In this document: positions 44,846 through 55,456 of the stretch, one piece after another
Numbering within the stretch: position 1 is the stretch's first letter
Layout of the letters: every line of letters begins with the position of its first letter
Source of the DNA: Mercurialis annua
Taxonomy: Eukaryota > Streptophyta > Magnoliopsida > Malpighiales > Euphorbiaceae
Direction: 5' to 3'
NCBI RefSeq assembly: GCF_937616625.2
Contig: NC_065570.1
Location: 45,623,665-45,687,664 of the forward strand
Length of the DNA: 64,000 nt
The notes under the pieces: generated by a model
The model's input: the letters and a program-made list of their open reading frames with translations, nothing else
Told to the model about the DNA's origin: nothing
The model's database searches: none
Position numbers and translations under genes: made by a program

Positions 44846-45480
44846 TTCTAATTAATAAACAGCAAATATTGACACCGTTATATTTAAAATGCAAATCTTA
44901 AATTTATAGCGTTAACATATCAATCGTAATTACTATTACTTTATTTCTAATTATTTTTTCAAATAAAAATAAATTAAACATATCCTAATATAATTGTATG
45001 AAATTTCTAATTATACACTTCCTTATTACATGTAATTTTTAATTATATACGTTCTAATTATATTCTAATATAATTATATTAAACATATCCTAATTTTTTT
45101 ATATTATACATGCATTTCTAAGTTACAATTAAAGTCTAATATTTTGCTATATTAAAATTAATTTTATAACAATTTTACATATTATTAAATTTCTAACATT
45201 TATAAACACTAAAATTATTTAATACAATAATTAAAAAAATTACACGTACTAACCTCTTGTAGTCCTTTAAAATAATTAGTATCGAATAAAAAATATAACA
45301 CTTCACGAAGAGATCCGCTTAGCTCCGAAATATAATTTCTTCCAACTTTTTTCCGTTTAACTTCAAAATATAATGGATTTTGAATAATTATTACCGTTGG
45401 GAGAAAATAATTTTTGTGTAAATAGAAATTTGTGTAGATAGAAAAATGGGTTTTGAACCCATTTTTATAGGCAACGTTGG
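44846..45480. other. MULE promoter region of transposase
   Basis: AT-rich sequence upstream of the transposase ATG. It should contain the promoter and 5' UTR, but I could not fix a TATA box with confidence. Confidence 0.45.
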
Positions 45481-45698
45481 GAGACCAGCTCCGAACGGTC
45501 CCGGTAATGTGTCAGTGTTCCGCATTCTAGGAATACGGAACACTGCTAATCAGATTAATTAATCTGATTAGCAGGTTCCGCATTCCTAGAATGCGGAACT
45601 CCACATGTTCCGCATTCTAGGAATGCGGAACATGTGGGTCCTTAATTCCAGAATAGGCACAGAACTGGATTTTTGGGTGCCTCATATATCAAAAACCC
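45481..45698. repeat. MULE right terminal region: palindrome array
   Basis: Consecutive palindromes: GTGTTCCGCATTCTAGGAAT (continuing to CGGAACAC), TGCTAATCAGATTAATTAAT (continuing to CTGATTAGCA), GGTTCCGCATTCCTAGAATG (to CGGAACTC), and CACATGTTCCGCATTCTAGG (to AATGCGGAACATGTG). The last 60 bases are the inverse of the left terminus. Confidence 0.9.
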
Positions 45699-45707
45699 TA
45701 CAAATAA

Positions 45708-46137
45708 CCCATGTAAATACAAGCATGAAGTAACCAAAAAGCATAATAAAATCTCAAATTACATTTTCTTTGCTGATAAAACCAAACAGAAAGTTAAAAG
45801 AATCTCTTTCACATCAGACTAAAAAATCTTGAGTACTAATACAATAACCTATGTAAACTACTTAAGCATTCTTAATTTTTAAATCATATTATCATTAACA
45901 TTAACTAAATTATATAAAAATTATTTTGCCATCAGAAAATCTAACTTTTTGGATTAAGTTTGAAAATCCAATATTAAAGTTTATTGAAAAAAAAGCTGTA
46001 AAATAAATGCTTTAAAAACAAAGATATTCTTAGAAACAATCTTTTTTCCTTATAATATAAAATTATACTGTAAATAAATTAATCTTTATATCTATATATG
46101 AAGTCCATATAATGATAAATTTCTAAATCTTTTGCAA
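45708..46137. other. Non-coding; start of TFIIB unit C
   Basis: Bases 45708-45880 continue the sequence interrupted by the MULE. From about 45880 the sequence aligns with the 5' flank of TFIIB unit B (36800 onward). No gene. Confidence 0.5.
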
Positions 46138-46491
46138 GGCTAAATGTACATGTTGGACCCTCAAATTTGGTTCGGTTTTAAATTTAGATTCTAATGACTT
46201 TTTTTTCGAGAGAGATACTTAACGCTATATAAAAAAATTTACATCGGATCCTGAAAACCTAAAATGCCACGTGTATGTTAGTGAATGGCCAACACAATCT
46301 AACCTAATACGTCAGTGCTACATCGGTCAGTCACTAACGGACATGTGACATTTTAGATTAGGAGGGTTCGATGTGAAATTTTTTTATAACGTTAACTATC
46401 TCCATCAAAATAACAAAATTTATTAAGGTTCAAATTTAAAATCAAACCAAACGTGAGGGTCCAATATATATATTCACCCCTTTTACAATAA
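46138..46491. mobile_element. MITE in promoter flank of TFIIB-C
   Basis: The arms are inverted: TTGGACCCTCAAATTTGGTT at the left pairs with the inverse of AACGTGAGGGTCCAA at the right, and the match runs on through GGTTnGnTTTTAAATTT. The centre has GACATGTGACATTTTAG/CTAAAATGCCACGTG. The insertion is absent from unit B. No target duplication was established. Confidence 0.7.
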
Positions 46492-46785
46492 TAAGTTACA
46501 ACAGAGTATACTTATATAAGAAATATATTTGGAATCATTCACTCTCTATTGGCTTAAAAGTAAATTTATCGTACGTCAAACAATTCACAATTCGGCCAAT
46601 TTGCCCATAACATTAAAGAGAATTTGGAATTTAGATGTTTGGGGTAATTGAGAAAGGCTATTGAAATATAGGGACCAAATCAGTACTTTTCTTCATCTTT
46701 TGTCTTGCACATTACTTTCCTCATTAGGAATTTAGGAGCAAACCAAATACAAATCCTAATCATATTTGGATATCAGGTGCCAACC

Positions 46786-46793
46786 TATAAATA
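46786..46793 (+). promoter_or_regulatory. TATA box of TFIIB-C
   Basis: CCTATAAATAGAGCAGAG, 65 bases before the ATG, conserved with copy A. Confidence 0.7.
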
Positions 46794-46850
46794 GAGCAGA
46801 GAGCCCTTTCTTAAAACCTTAAAACATACGATTAAAGCTTCAACAAAATC

Positions 46851-47786
46851 ATGAGTGACTATATGGCTTACTGCACTGATTGTAAGACACAAACAGAAGT
46901 GGTAGATGATCATACGTCGGGAGATACAATCTGCACTAACTGTGGATTAGTTCTTGACCATCACTTCATCGATCAAACTTGCGAATGGCGAACTTTTGCC
47001 GACTCCGAAAAGGACGATCATGATCCTAATTGAGTCGGCAACGTCTCTAATCCGCTCTTAACCCATGGAAACCTTTCCACCACAATTGTAGCAAAACCCG
47101 GACAAAATCTTAGTAAGGAATTTATTTTCAAGAACCGTGAATTGCTTACGAACCCGGACAAAATCTTGACGGAGGGTTTTGAATCAATAAGTAGGATGGC
47201 GGATAGGCTAAGTATTGGTAAAAGTAGCAAGATTAGGGCTGATGAGATATACAAAAATTTAGTGGACAAGAAATCCTGCAAAGGAAAGAATGTGAAGTCG
47301 ATATTAGCAGCGTGCTTGTTCGTTGCTTGTAAAGAGAGTAAAATGCCGAGAACTGCCAAGGAAATCTGCTGTGTTGCACAAGGGGTTTCCAGAAAAGAAC
47401 TCAATAAAGCTGCAGATTTTATCAAGAAGCAAACAGAGATTGATGTTATTGCTACTGCCGGATGTTTGAACGGAAGTGGGCTTGTGAGGCGGTTTTGTTC
47501 GAATCTTGGCATGAAAAATAAAGACATGAAAGCCGTACAAGAAGCTCTTGAAAATTGTAAAGAAGTTGATATAAGGAGGAGTCCTTGTTCTATCTTGGCT
47601 GCCATTATCTTCATAATCGCTCAACTTTCAGTCCTCGAGATTCCTCTCCGAGATATTGTAATGGCTTCTCAAGTTGCGGAACAGACAATCAAGAAGTCGT
47701 ATAAGGATATTCATCCTCACGCTTCAAGGGTAGTGCCGCGGTGGTACGCCATGGAACATGATCTCAACAAACTCTGCAAACCTTAA
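46851..47786 (+). pseudogene. TFIIB copy C with a nonsense codon
   Basis: The reading frame is the same 312 codons as copies A and B with no indel, but codon 61 is TGA (47031-47033) where B has CGC (Arg). The zinc ribbon (Cys 8, 11, 28, 31) is intact upstream of the stop. Downstream the two cyclin folds remain open from residue 62 to the natural stop. Some substitutions occur in otherwise conserved parts (for example LSKEF for LADEF). Initiation at Met 98 would give a 214-residue core lacking the zinc ribbon, but nothing shows that this happens. Recent pseudogene is the simplest reading. Confidence 0.9.
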
Positions 47787-48030
47787 AAGGGCTTCGTTCA
47801 TGCCTCCTTGGTTTTCCATGTTCTATTTGTTTTTGTCAGGATTTTGTTTAACTGCTTTAGCGTAATTTTTAAGAATGATAAACTTAAGAGCAATTTTCTT
47901 TAACTGATTTTCTTTACCTCATTTTCTTTAACTGGTTTCGCGTAATTTTTAAGTTAGTTGAGATACTATTTACCCATTTTCTCATCATCCAAACACAAAC
48001 CAGTGTTGCCTATCAAATACTACGTTTTTT

Positions 48031-48714
48031 CTAGTTGTTCTACTAAATTATAAACACAACAAATTAACCCACCACCACTCTTAATCTAATAAACAGACTA
48101 AACAGATTAGTTGAAGTAAAAGAATTCAATTAATTATCTCAGATTTCCTAGTCTATCCAAGCAGGTTGATGATCAATCAATTAAACACTTAAAATTCCAG
48201 GAAGCAAAGCCAAGATTTGAGAGTCTTTACTTTAACATCCGACTGAGTTTCCTTCAGTAGCAATTTCTTCACTTGGAGTTTCCCAGGAGATGTTGATAGC
48301 TTGCTATCAGTATTCATTTTATTTCTGTTTTCTTGAAAAGAAAAAGAAAGGAGAATGAGAGAGTAATGTAATGTAATGTTTTCTTGATTTTTCTTTAGGA
48401 GTAAACTGAAATGTTTCTTTAGGAGTAAATTTTTCTCTAATTTCGTTTTCAAGATTCACTGGAACCAATTTAGTTATACATAACGGTTTTTCACTCTTTT
48501 TCAGCAAATTGTATCCTGCCACGTGTATTGTTTCAATTAGCACAAACATTGATTTTAAGAGTCCACCACGTCATCTATTGAAGTAAACCTATGACATTAG
48601 GACACGCCTTTAAAATAATGACATTATCGTAATATAATTATTCAAAAGTGTAAAAAAGTAATAAACAAAATTACGATAGTGCTACTATTTTAATAATGTA
48701 TTATAATGTGGCTA
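48031..48714. other. Non-coding, unassigned
   Basis: Bases 48189-48549 give two overlapping minus-strand ORFs (87 and 76 codons) with no recognised domain; they may be chance. One arm of a 33-bp direct repeat lies at 48526-48558. Confidence 0.35.
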
Positions 48715-48960
48715 GTTTACGGATGTCGTCGCTAATCTTTCGTCAGTCTGTTGCTATATAATATTGAAAAATTTGATGATTTAGTGATAAAAAAATAAAT
48801 TTGATGACGGACATATAAGCAACGGATACTATTTTATATCGCTAATATTGTAGCGATGGGCTGCTTCCGTCGCTAAATATTTTTAGCGACAAATTTTGTC
48901 ATTACTGACAGAAAAACCGTCACTAAAACGCTTTGTAGCCCATATTATTTAAGTTGTTAA
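48715..48960 (-). mobile_element. CACTA subterminal repeats, outer block
   Basis: Many copies of CGCTAAA / TAGCGACGG in both orientations (for example GTCGTCGCTAA, CCGTCGCTAAATATTTTTAG, CCGTCACTAAAACG). This is the pattern of CACTA subterminal repeats to which TNPA-type proteins bind. A terminal CACTA with a 3-bp duplication could not be fixed, so the element's end is not defined. Confidence 0.6.
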
Positions 48961-49323
48961 TTGTTATCAATTAAAACATAATATTATAAAGAGGCTTCAT
49001 TATCAAAAATCAAAGTTCATTTTTATCCCCGAAATCTACTTTTGTGTAAATTAATTTAAAATTAAATAAAAAAATTACAATAATTAATTTTAAGAATCTA
49101 ATCAAAATCAAATATTTAATTTAATTTAATTATAAAATAATTTTTTATAGTTCAAAAAATCACTACAGCTTGTGTCAACCACACGTCAATTTTAGATTTT
49201 TTCTAAAATTATTTGTTTTATTTTAAATTAATTGTAATTACTAATTCAATACATTTTATTTATTAAATTATAAAAAATGTATGATAAGGCAGTATATGTA
49301 TTTTTATTTAATGTTGCAATAAT
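48961..49323. other. AT-rich unassigned sequence
   Basis: No gene or clear repeat is seen between the CACTA subterminal block and a Ty3-gypsy fragment. Confidence 0.4.
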
Positions 49324-49925
49324 TATACATAAATTCAAGAGAATGGAAGATCATGTTAAAGATTTAGCTGAGATCTTTAAGAAATTGAAAAAGTACTACC
49401 TAAACCTCAACCCTGAGAAATCCGCTTTCGGGGTCTCGGATGCATGATATCACTAAAATAAATAGAAGCAAATCCGAAGAAAATTGAGGCTATTATGGGC
49501 ATGAAGTCGCCAAAAACGGTCAAGGAGGTACAAAAGGTGAATGGAAGAAGAATCACAACTTTGGGGCGTTTTATGTCTTGCTCCAAGTGCTACTTACCAT
49601 TCTTCTAAACCGCGAAGAACACGAAAGGCTTTCGCGAAGAAATTCATTTGGATCGAAGAATATCAAAAGGCTTTCGATGAGCTAAAACTATACCACTGCT
49701 CATGGGCAGACCAGAAATAGGGGAATATTTATACTTTTGCAAAGCGACTACGACAGAAACTATTGGCATAATGCTAGTAAAGGGCGCAGAAACCAAACAC
49801 CCAAAGTTGGAGAAGTTTGTTCTGAATGTGAAGTCAGCATCGAAGAAACTCAGAAGATATTTTGAGGCTAATGTTATTTTCGTAAACTTTCTAAGGTCAT
49901 CAATTTTGAAATTCCATCACTCATC
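49324..49925 (+). pseudogene. Ty3-gypsy RT/RNase H fragment
   Basis: Degraded pol sequence: MEDHVKDLAEIFKKLKKYYL, NLNPEKSAFGVSD (end of RT), then after frameshifts KKFIWIEEYQKAFDELK and GRPEIGEYLYFCKATTTETI (start of RNase H). Such spacing is typical of Tat/Athila-type pol. Flanked at a distance by a 33-bp direct repeat (48526 and 49950). Confidence 0.7.
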
Positions 49926-49949
49926 TTGAATGGAAGTTTCACATCATTG

Positions 49950-50304
49950 TATTATTTCAGTTAGCACAAACATTGATTTTAAACCCCTTTATTTACTCGC
50001 TTTAAGTTAACCCAATAGCTGCTTGGCATTTTTTGTCGTTTTTTGAGCATTTTAGCGACGGATTTAAAGCTCATATGTGGTGGCTAATTTTTTGTTTTTT
50101 CGGCAGAAAATTCCCGTTTTTCGGCATTTTTCGATTTTCCCTGTTTTTTAATAGACCCGTTAACTAATCACAGACAGACACGATAGACAACAACAAATAA
50201 ACAAAAACCGAAACACAAATAAACATAAACCGTTATATATAAATAAACGGTAAAAAAGTATACAATTCGATAAATACTAAATAAGTCAAAATATGCAAAC
50301 TTTA
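49950..50304 (-). mobile_element. CACTA subterminal repeats, inner block
   Basis: From 50036 to 50130 the sequence has GCATTTTAGCGACGG, GTGGTGGCTAATTTTTTG and TTCGGCAGAAAATTCCCG, a CACTA subterminal pattern. Bases 50160-50304 are the 3' UTR of the TNPA-like gene. Confidence 0.55.
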
Positions 50305-52110
50305 TTATAAAAATCCAAGTCCAAATACTATACTACCCCAAACTAGTAGTGTCGTCAGCCGGTGGAGGTGGAGGTGGAGGTGGGGAAACTGCGGTCGTAA
50401 CTCCGGTGGGAGTGTAGTCATCAGTCGCGCAAGCTCAGTACGGATCCGCTCGTTGAAACCCGCCTCCACAGTACGGATCCGCTGCTCGACCCGCTCTTCA
50501 AAACCCGCCTCCACAGTACGCATCCGCTGCTCGAGTCGCTCCTCAACCTCTCTAGCAATGCGCTGCTCGATCTCCTCACTAACGACCGCCTGCTGCTGTG
50601 ACTGGGATGATCCGCCGCGGCGCAATCGGCTGCTCTGGCCGATGTAGGATGCTGAAGCCGAACAAATACCGTAGACTCGCTGCTTCTTGATTGCCTCGAA
50701 AGACAAAAACAGCTCGTTCTCGTCGATCGGCTCTGGAGTCGACGAACTCCCTTCCCCAGCCGCCTGAGACTGGGTCACTGCAGCAAGCTCTGCCTGGAAA
50801 CGGTCCTGAGAATAAAAATACAAATTTATAGTTTAGTGAAACTTTATCAAAATACTTCAAAAATATTAGTTTAAACCTACATTTCTAACTAAAATTCGGC
50901 AGCATTTTCTCTAAAATTTGATCATCACCCATTTTTCAGGGACATCCTGCAACAACTACAGACAACTCTGTTCAACAATACGAAATAGCAATCACAACAC
51001 CCACAACAAACACGCAAACATCCTATAAACAACTAACTATATAAAGTTATATTTATATCATATTAAGCAGTCACTTAAGGTTAAAATAAACTTACATTTT
51101 TATCCTTTGATCTCTCGTCAACGAAGACAGTCCGATCAGCTTTGGTCAGGTGCAACCATACATGCAACTCAGCTAAAGTGGGCTCTCGACCGAGCACCTC
51201 AGTCTATCATATGAAATGAAAAAGTTAATTAGTAGATAAACAGAATATATAACGATTAGTAATATTGAAAACATACCATAACTGTCTTATGCCTCGTAGC
51301 CGATCTCGATCCTGCGGTATGTCGAACCGGTCCGGTGCCAGCTCCGGACGGCTCACTCATCCGATTAGCTCGTGCTACCTCAGACTTCTTCTTAGCCTCA
51401 GCACTATCCCAGTCTCGCTTCCACGACGCCCAAGTATCAGCACTAACACTGCCCTCTTTTTTATCTGGCTTCATGTTGTGGAGAGTATCTTTGTACCGAT
51501 TAGCCGCATGTCGGTAGAAGACCCCTCTAATCAGGTCCTCAGGGTAGGTGGAGTCCCAGCAAAAACCCTTCTGCAAACCATTAATTAATAAAAACAATTA
51601 GAAATCAAAAAGACAGTAAAACATAAATTTAAAATTTTAATTTAACAACCTTGAACTCCTCGAAGTAGAAGCCATTATGCTCTGCTGTCAGCTTCTTCCA
51701 CGAGGAACCCTCCGGGAACCAGCTAGATCGGAAAATGGGCAAGATCGCCCTCGATGCGCTCCCGCTGTCGTTCCTGCTATCTAGTAACCTTTCTCTGTAC
51801 ATTACAAAAAAACTTAGTTTTCACTTTTTTGAAATAATATTTGTTAAAAAAAAAGTTGTCAATCATACCTTACAGCATCAGGTGTAACTCTAATCCTCCC
51901 AGTCTCGTCCGTAGCTGGCGGCTCGTCCTGTGGCTGTCTCGCCGCTCTCCGCGGTGCGGGTCTACCCGCTAGCGCCTGCTGCTCAGCCCCTGGATCCGAG
52001 CTCTCAAGTGGATCCTGCTCTGGGTCGCCACGGCCGCGTCCATGTCCACGTCCCTGACCAGTATCCCTACCCCGGCTTCGGCCGGCAGAAGAAGAACCTG
52101 AACCTCTCAT
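50305..52110 (-). CDS. CACTA TNPA-like protein (Transposase_24 type), 429 aa
   Basis: Second gene of a CACTA (En/Spm-type) transposon; such proteins bind subterminal repeats and assist excision. Five exons, all GT-AG: 51869-52110, 51650-51794, 51277-51570, 51096-51203, 50305-50805. Lengths sum to 430 codons with no stop. The N-terminus is Gly/Arg-rich (RGRGHGRGRG). Exon 2 has LPIFRSSWFPEGSSWKKLT. Exon 3 has the Transposase_24 core (DTWASWKRDWDSAEAKKKSE). Exon 4 has LHLTKADRTVFVDERSKDKN. Exon 5 has a coiled coil made of repeated EERxEQRxRTVEAGF units. The start ATG is at 52108-52110. It lies 155 bases downstream of the large transposase stop. It looks intact and young; an older relative is at 7743-9129. 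Confidence 0.88.
50440..50545 (-). repeat. Coiled-coil coding tandem repeat in TNPA-like gene
   Basis: Two to three units of about 45 bases (CGGATCCGCTGCTCGACCCG and relatives) encode RMRTVEAGFEERVEQ and RIRTVEAGFNERIR. The repeat extends the C-terminal coiled coil. Confidence 0.8.
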
Positions 52111-52265
52111 ATCTGCAAAACAAATTACAAAACAATATTCGACAAGAAAAAAATAATCACATCTATTATAAAAACCATAACACATAATTTTTTAACAAAA
52201 TAAAGTTACTACATCAACAAACGTAAATAAAAGTCAAAATTCTACAGAAATAACATTAAAACAAA

Positions 52266-52445
52266 TCATGCAATTTCTATATCATCTTCCGCTCCAATGT
52301 CATCATCGTCTGATGAGGATGGTGGATAATCATCTTCCGTCTCTACTATTGGAGGGTTGTGTAATGCAGCCTCGTCCGCCTCGCCATTCGGATCAACTAA
52401 ATTTGTCGGGTCGTCATTCATTATGACATCGAGCGGATGTTCTGC
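52266..52445 (-). pseudogene. CACTA large transposase, C-terminal end (3' side of Tekay insertion)
   Basis: Final 59 codons of a TNP2-like transposase. The tail is acidic (VETEDDYPPSSSDDDDIGAE) and ends at a stop at 52266-52268. It is separated from its upstream part (63872-64000) by the 11.4-kb gypsy element. Removing the element and one TCTGC copy restores a continuous frame (AFQDDSA then EHPLDVIM). Confidence 0.8.
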
Positions 52446-55443
52446 TGTCACGACCCATTTTCATGAATCGCGACCGGCGCTAGGGTATGGGTAATGTAGT
52501 ACCGAAACCCGTAGCTAGCCTCCCATATAAATCGTAAACACATAAACCTGCAGAAAACCAATGCTCGGGGGCAACCGAGACTTCAACCTAATCTAGCAGA
52601 TATAATAATCAACAATTAATATAACATGCTTATTCAATTCCGAATCTAAAATAGATCTATCATAAACCGATATAAATAATAAAGCATGCCAAAGCAATAT
52701 AACCAGTCGAACCAATCCGACAAAATAAATAATAATAACAAGGACGTCTAGTTACTACTGCGGTCTAAGAATAAAACAGTTTTACAGTTTTATTAAAATA
52801 AAAGGGAACCTCCGAGGAAAAGTAAATGCGGAGATCACCAGACTCTCTCAGATAATATCCCTGGGAAAAATTGGGAAAACAACGGGGTCAGATATACTGA
52901 GATGAGTTCATACCACTATCTACATTTATTAAGTGGAAAACCTTTAAAAACGTTTAAAACATTTAATAACGATATTACGGATAATAGTTGGAACCCTAAT
53001 CCACAATTCTAAATAATAATCATAATCCAATAGGTCTGGTCCCGAGAGCTGAGCTACACCGAGTTACCACTAACCACACTTATACCAGAGTCCCGAGAGC
53101 TGAGCTACACCGAGTTACTCTACCTGGTCCCGAGAGCTATGCTCACACCGAGTTACCACATTTCCATAAATACCTTACCCAGATCAATACCGGTGCGCAC
53201 GCAGTCCTAATGATGCCCATTAGGTAGCATGTTCCAACTAGAAGCCATAATATAAAAACAGTTCGAAATATACGTACAGTATATATATTTAATATTAAAA
53301 TAACAATTTACTTAATAAAGCGGTAAATAGTAAATATAAACTCACTGCTTGCTAATCCACGTGAATACCGGCAAGCAACTAACTCTGGTTCGCCTCAGAA
53401 GCACGAACAGTAGACGAGTCTAGACAAATAAAATAATTATTAAAATCAGACCCTAACTCTAAGGAGTACTAGACACCACATAAGACTAGCACAATTACCA
53501 CGTAGTAAATAAACAATCCAAAATAACACAAATATATACAAAAGGTAATAAAGCCCAAATAATATAAGTCTATTGAGTTCCCGCTTAAATCCAATTTATA
53601 AATATTATTTTAAAAACTTTAAATAATAAATAATTTCCAAATAGTGGGTTAGCCGAGTTATCATAAACTACCAAGCTAACCTCACTTGTCGAGTGACCCA
53701 AGTCTAACCCGACTCAAAACAATTATCAAATATAAACCCAAGTTTATATTTATAAAACAATTTAACAAAAATAATAATCCAATTTAAAAGCGGAACTCAA
53801 TAACTTCAATATCAAGTAACCCAAGTTACGAACCAAAACTTAGTTGTATAAGTCAAATAAAGATTCAGGGACCAAATTGTATTTTAACCAAGTAGGGACC
53901 AAATGGTACTTTTTCCAATTAGGGGCTAAATTGCACTTTAGTCAATTTGATATCCGAAATCAATTTAATTACTTTTATCTTATAATTAAAACCAACAATA
54001 AAGTTATTAACCAAAAATCCACTTAATTAAGTTATAACATAAGTTTAGGGGCTAAATTGTAATTTAGCCAACTTTTGACAAAACGACATTTGAAAACAAT
54101 TATAATTACCCGAGTAATTATATTAACTTAATTTATAGATATCTATCATTTCCACTATTTAATTTATGTACAAAATAAAACCCAAGTTATTAGTTAAAGT
54201 TAAACTTAAAGGATTGATTTTATTTAAACAAAATAACTTGGTGGCTAAAGTGGCTATTAAGCCATCATCTTCCTTATTCAAATAAGGAGCAGCCCGCCTA
54301 TGCCAATTCAAAACAGAAACCAAAATATGGATTATGAACCTTTAAGTTTTCCAATTTCAAAATGAATTTCACATTAAAACCAAATCATAAACATCACACC
54401 ATTTAACTACTACACAACCACGGCATTTTCCAATTAAATCTTACTAAACCCATTTCAAAATCAATCAAGCTTAAGATCATAATTCAACTAGAGTATGATC
54501 AAAGACAAAACACCAACCCAAAACTCATCTTAGGCAAGAACCAAATATAGAAAACATGATACAGAAACTCTAAAACAAAAGGAAATGAAACCGAGAACAT
54601 TCATTACAAAAGATCCGAAATCAATTTAGAACCACGACCAAGGATTAAACCATTAAGGACCAATCCTCTAAGACATTTATGACATAAAGGAAACCAAAAT
54701 CAAGCCAAAGGAATAAGCAAAGCATCGGCAGAAACAATAATCAAGAACAGCACATTATCAAAACAGAAACGGAAATCGTACGGCGAATGAAACGAGATCA
54801 ACGGCGTACCGTTCAACGAAACTGAGGTAGGGAAACGTAGGTACGTGAGTCTAGATCGTCTGGAATCAAACGGTTCTGATTTCGATCTAGAAACGAGCAA
54901 GAACGAACCAAATTACGCAATGACGTTCAAAAACGAAATCTGGAAATGAGAAATTATAAAACTAACCGGAACAGCAGAGTTTGGATGATGATTTCGGCTT
55001 CGTTTCTCAGCGAAATGGCAAGCGGAAAACGGCTAGGGTTTCAGTGATGAGTGGTGAATATTTTGTGTTTAGAAGTCGAGCTGATATAACGAGTGGAAAC
55101 GGGCCGAAAACGAAGTCGAACAGGGCCACACGACGGGGTCCTAAGGCTGTTATGTTTCCCGTACGGGAATGGCTGTTCAGCCCATTACTCCCGTACGGGA
55201 ATGCCTGGTCTCGAACGAGACCAGGCCCAAAAAGGGGCATTCCCGTTCGGGAATTCCAATTCCCGAACGGGAATGAACAAATTCATTTTTTTTTTGTTTT
55301 TTTTTTTAAATTTTAATTATTTTAAATCGAACCAAAAATGAATCGAACCACAAAATTTACGAAACTTCAAATACCCCACAAAATACATCCGGAACCACGT
55401 CGGAAATTAAAAAAATAAATTTAAAATTTTACGGGATATTACA
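52446..55443 (-). mobile_element. Tekay-like 3' LTR (2,998 bp)
   Basis: On the plus strand it runs from TGTCACGACCC to GGATATTACA. It is nearly identical to the 5' LTR at 60870-63866: one substitution (T at 53230, G at 61654) and one base in a poly-T run near 55286 were seen by eye. Short ORFs within it are repeated in the other LTR and have no recognised domain. Tandem CCCGAGAGCTGAGCTACACC units lie at 53041-53160. Confidence 0.95.
55158..55276. repeat. Palindrome cluster in Tekay-like LTR (copy 2 at 63582-63700)
   Basis: TTCCCGTACGGGAA occurs twice (55157-55170 and 55188-55201), followed by GGTCTCGAACGAGACC, then ATTCCCGTTCGGGAAT and ATTCCCGAACGGGAAT. In LTR orientation the cluster lies 170-290 bases from the LTR start, upstream of a TATA-like motif near 55084-55092. 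Confidence 0.9.
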
Positions 55444-55456
55444 TTCTCCCCAACTA
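55444..55456 (-). other. Polypurine tract of Tekay-like element
   Basis: The minus strand reads TAGTTGGGGAGAA directly before the 3' LTR start TGTAATATCCCG. Confidence 0.85.

Larger units (their letters stand above)
38637..45698 (-). mobile_element. Complete PMD-carrying MULE (7,062 bp)
   Basis: The element starts GGGTTTTTGATATTTGGG and ends as its inverse (...TATATCAAAAACCC). A perfect 9-bp target duplication TACAAATAA flanks it (38628-38636 and 45699-45707), which is diagnostic of Mutator transposition. Inverted similarity continues with CCAGTTCTGTGCCT and TTCTGGAATTAA on both ends. It contains two minus-strand genes: a MURA-type transposase (42293-44845) and a plant-mobile-domain gene (39253-41999). 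Both ends consist largely of consecutive short palindromes. It inserted about 140 bases past TFIIB unit B. Structure is complete, but both ORFs carry one disabling change each. Confidence 0.95.
45880..48030 (+). repeat. TFIIB duplication unit C
   Basis: This is the third copy of the TFIIB segment, in the same orientation as B. It contains an extra MITE-like insertion (46138-46491) in the 5' flank and keeps the uninterrupted site (47867-47875) of the MITE found in unit A. Confidence 0.8.

Noticed and set aside
48189..48549. Overlapping 87- and 76-codon minus-strand ORFs
   Set aside because: Lys/Leu-rich composition without a recognised motif; no conserved start context.
54700..55316. ORFs of 66-111 codons in the Tekay-like LTR, repeated at 63124-63764
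   Set aside because: They lie in the LTR, differ only where the LTRs differ, and overlap the palindrome cluster; likely chance.
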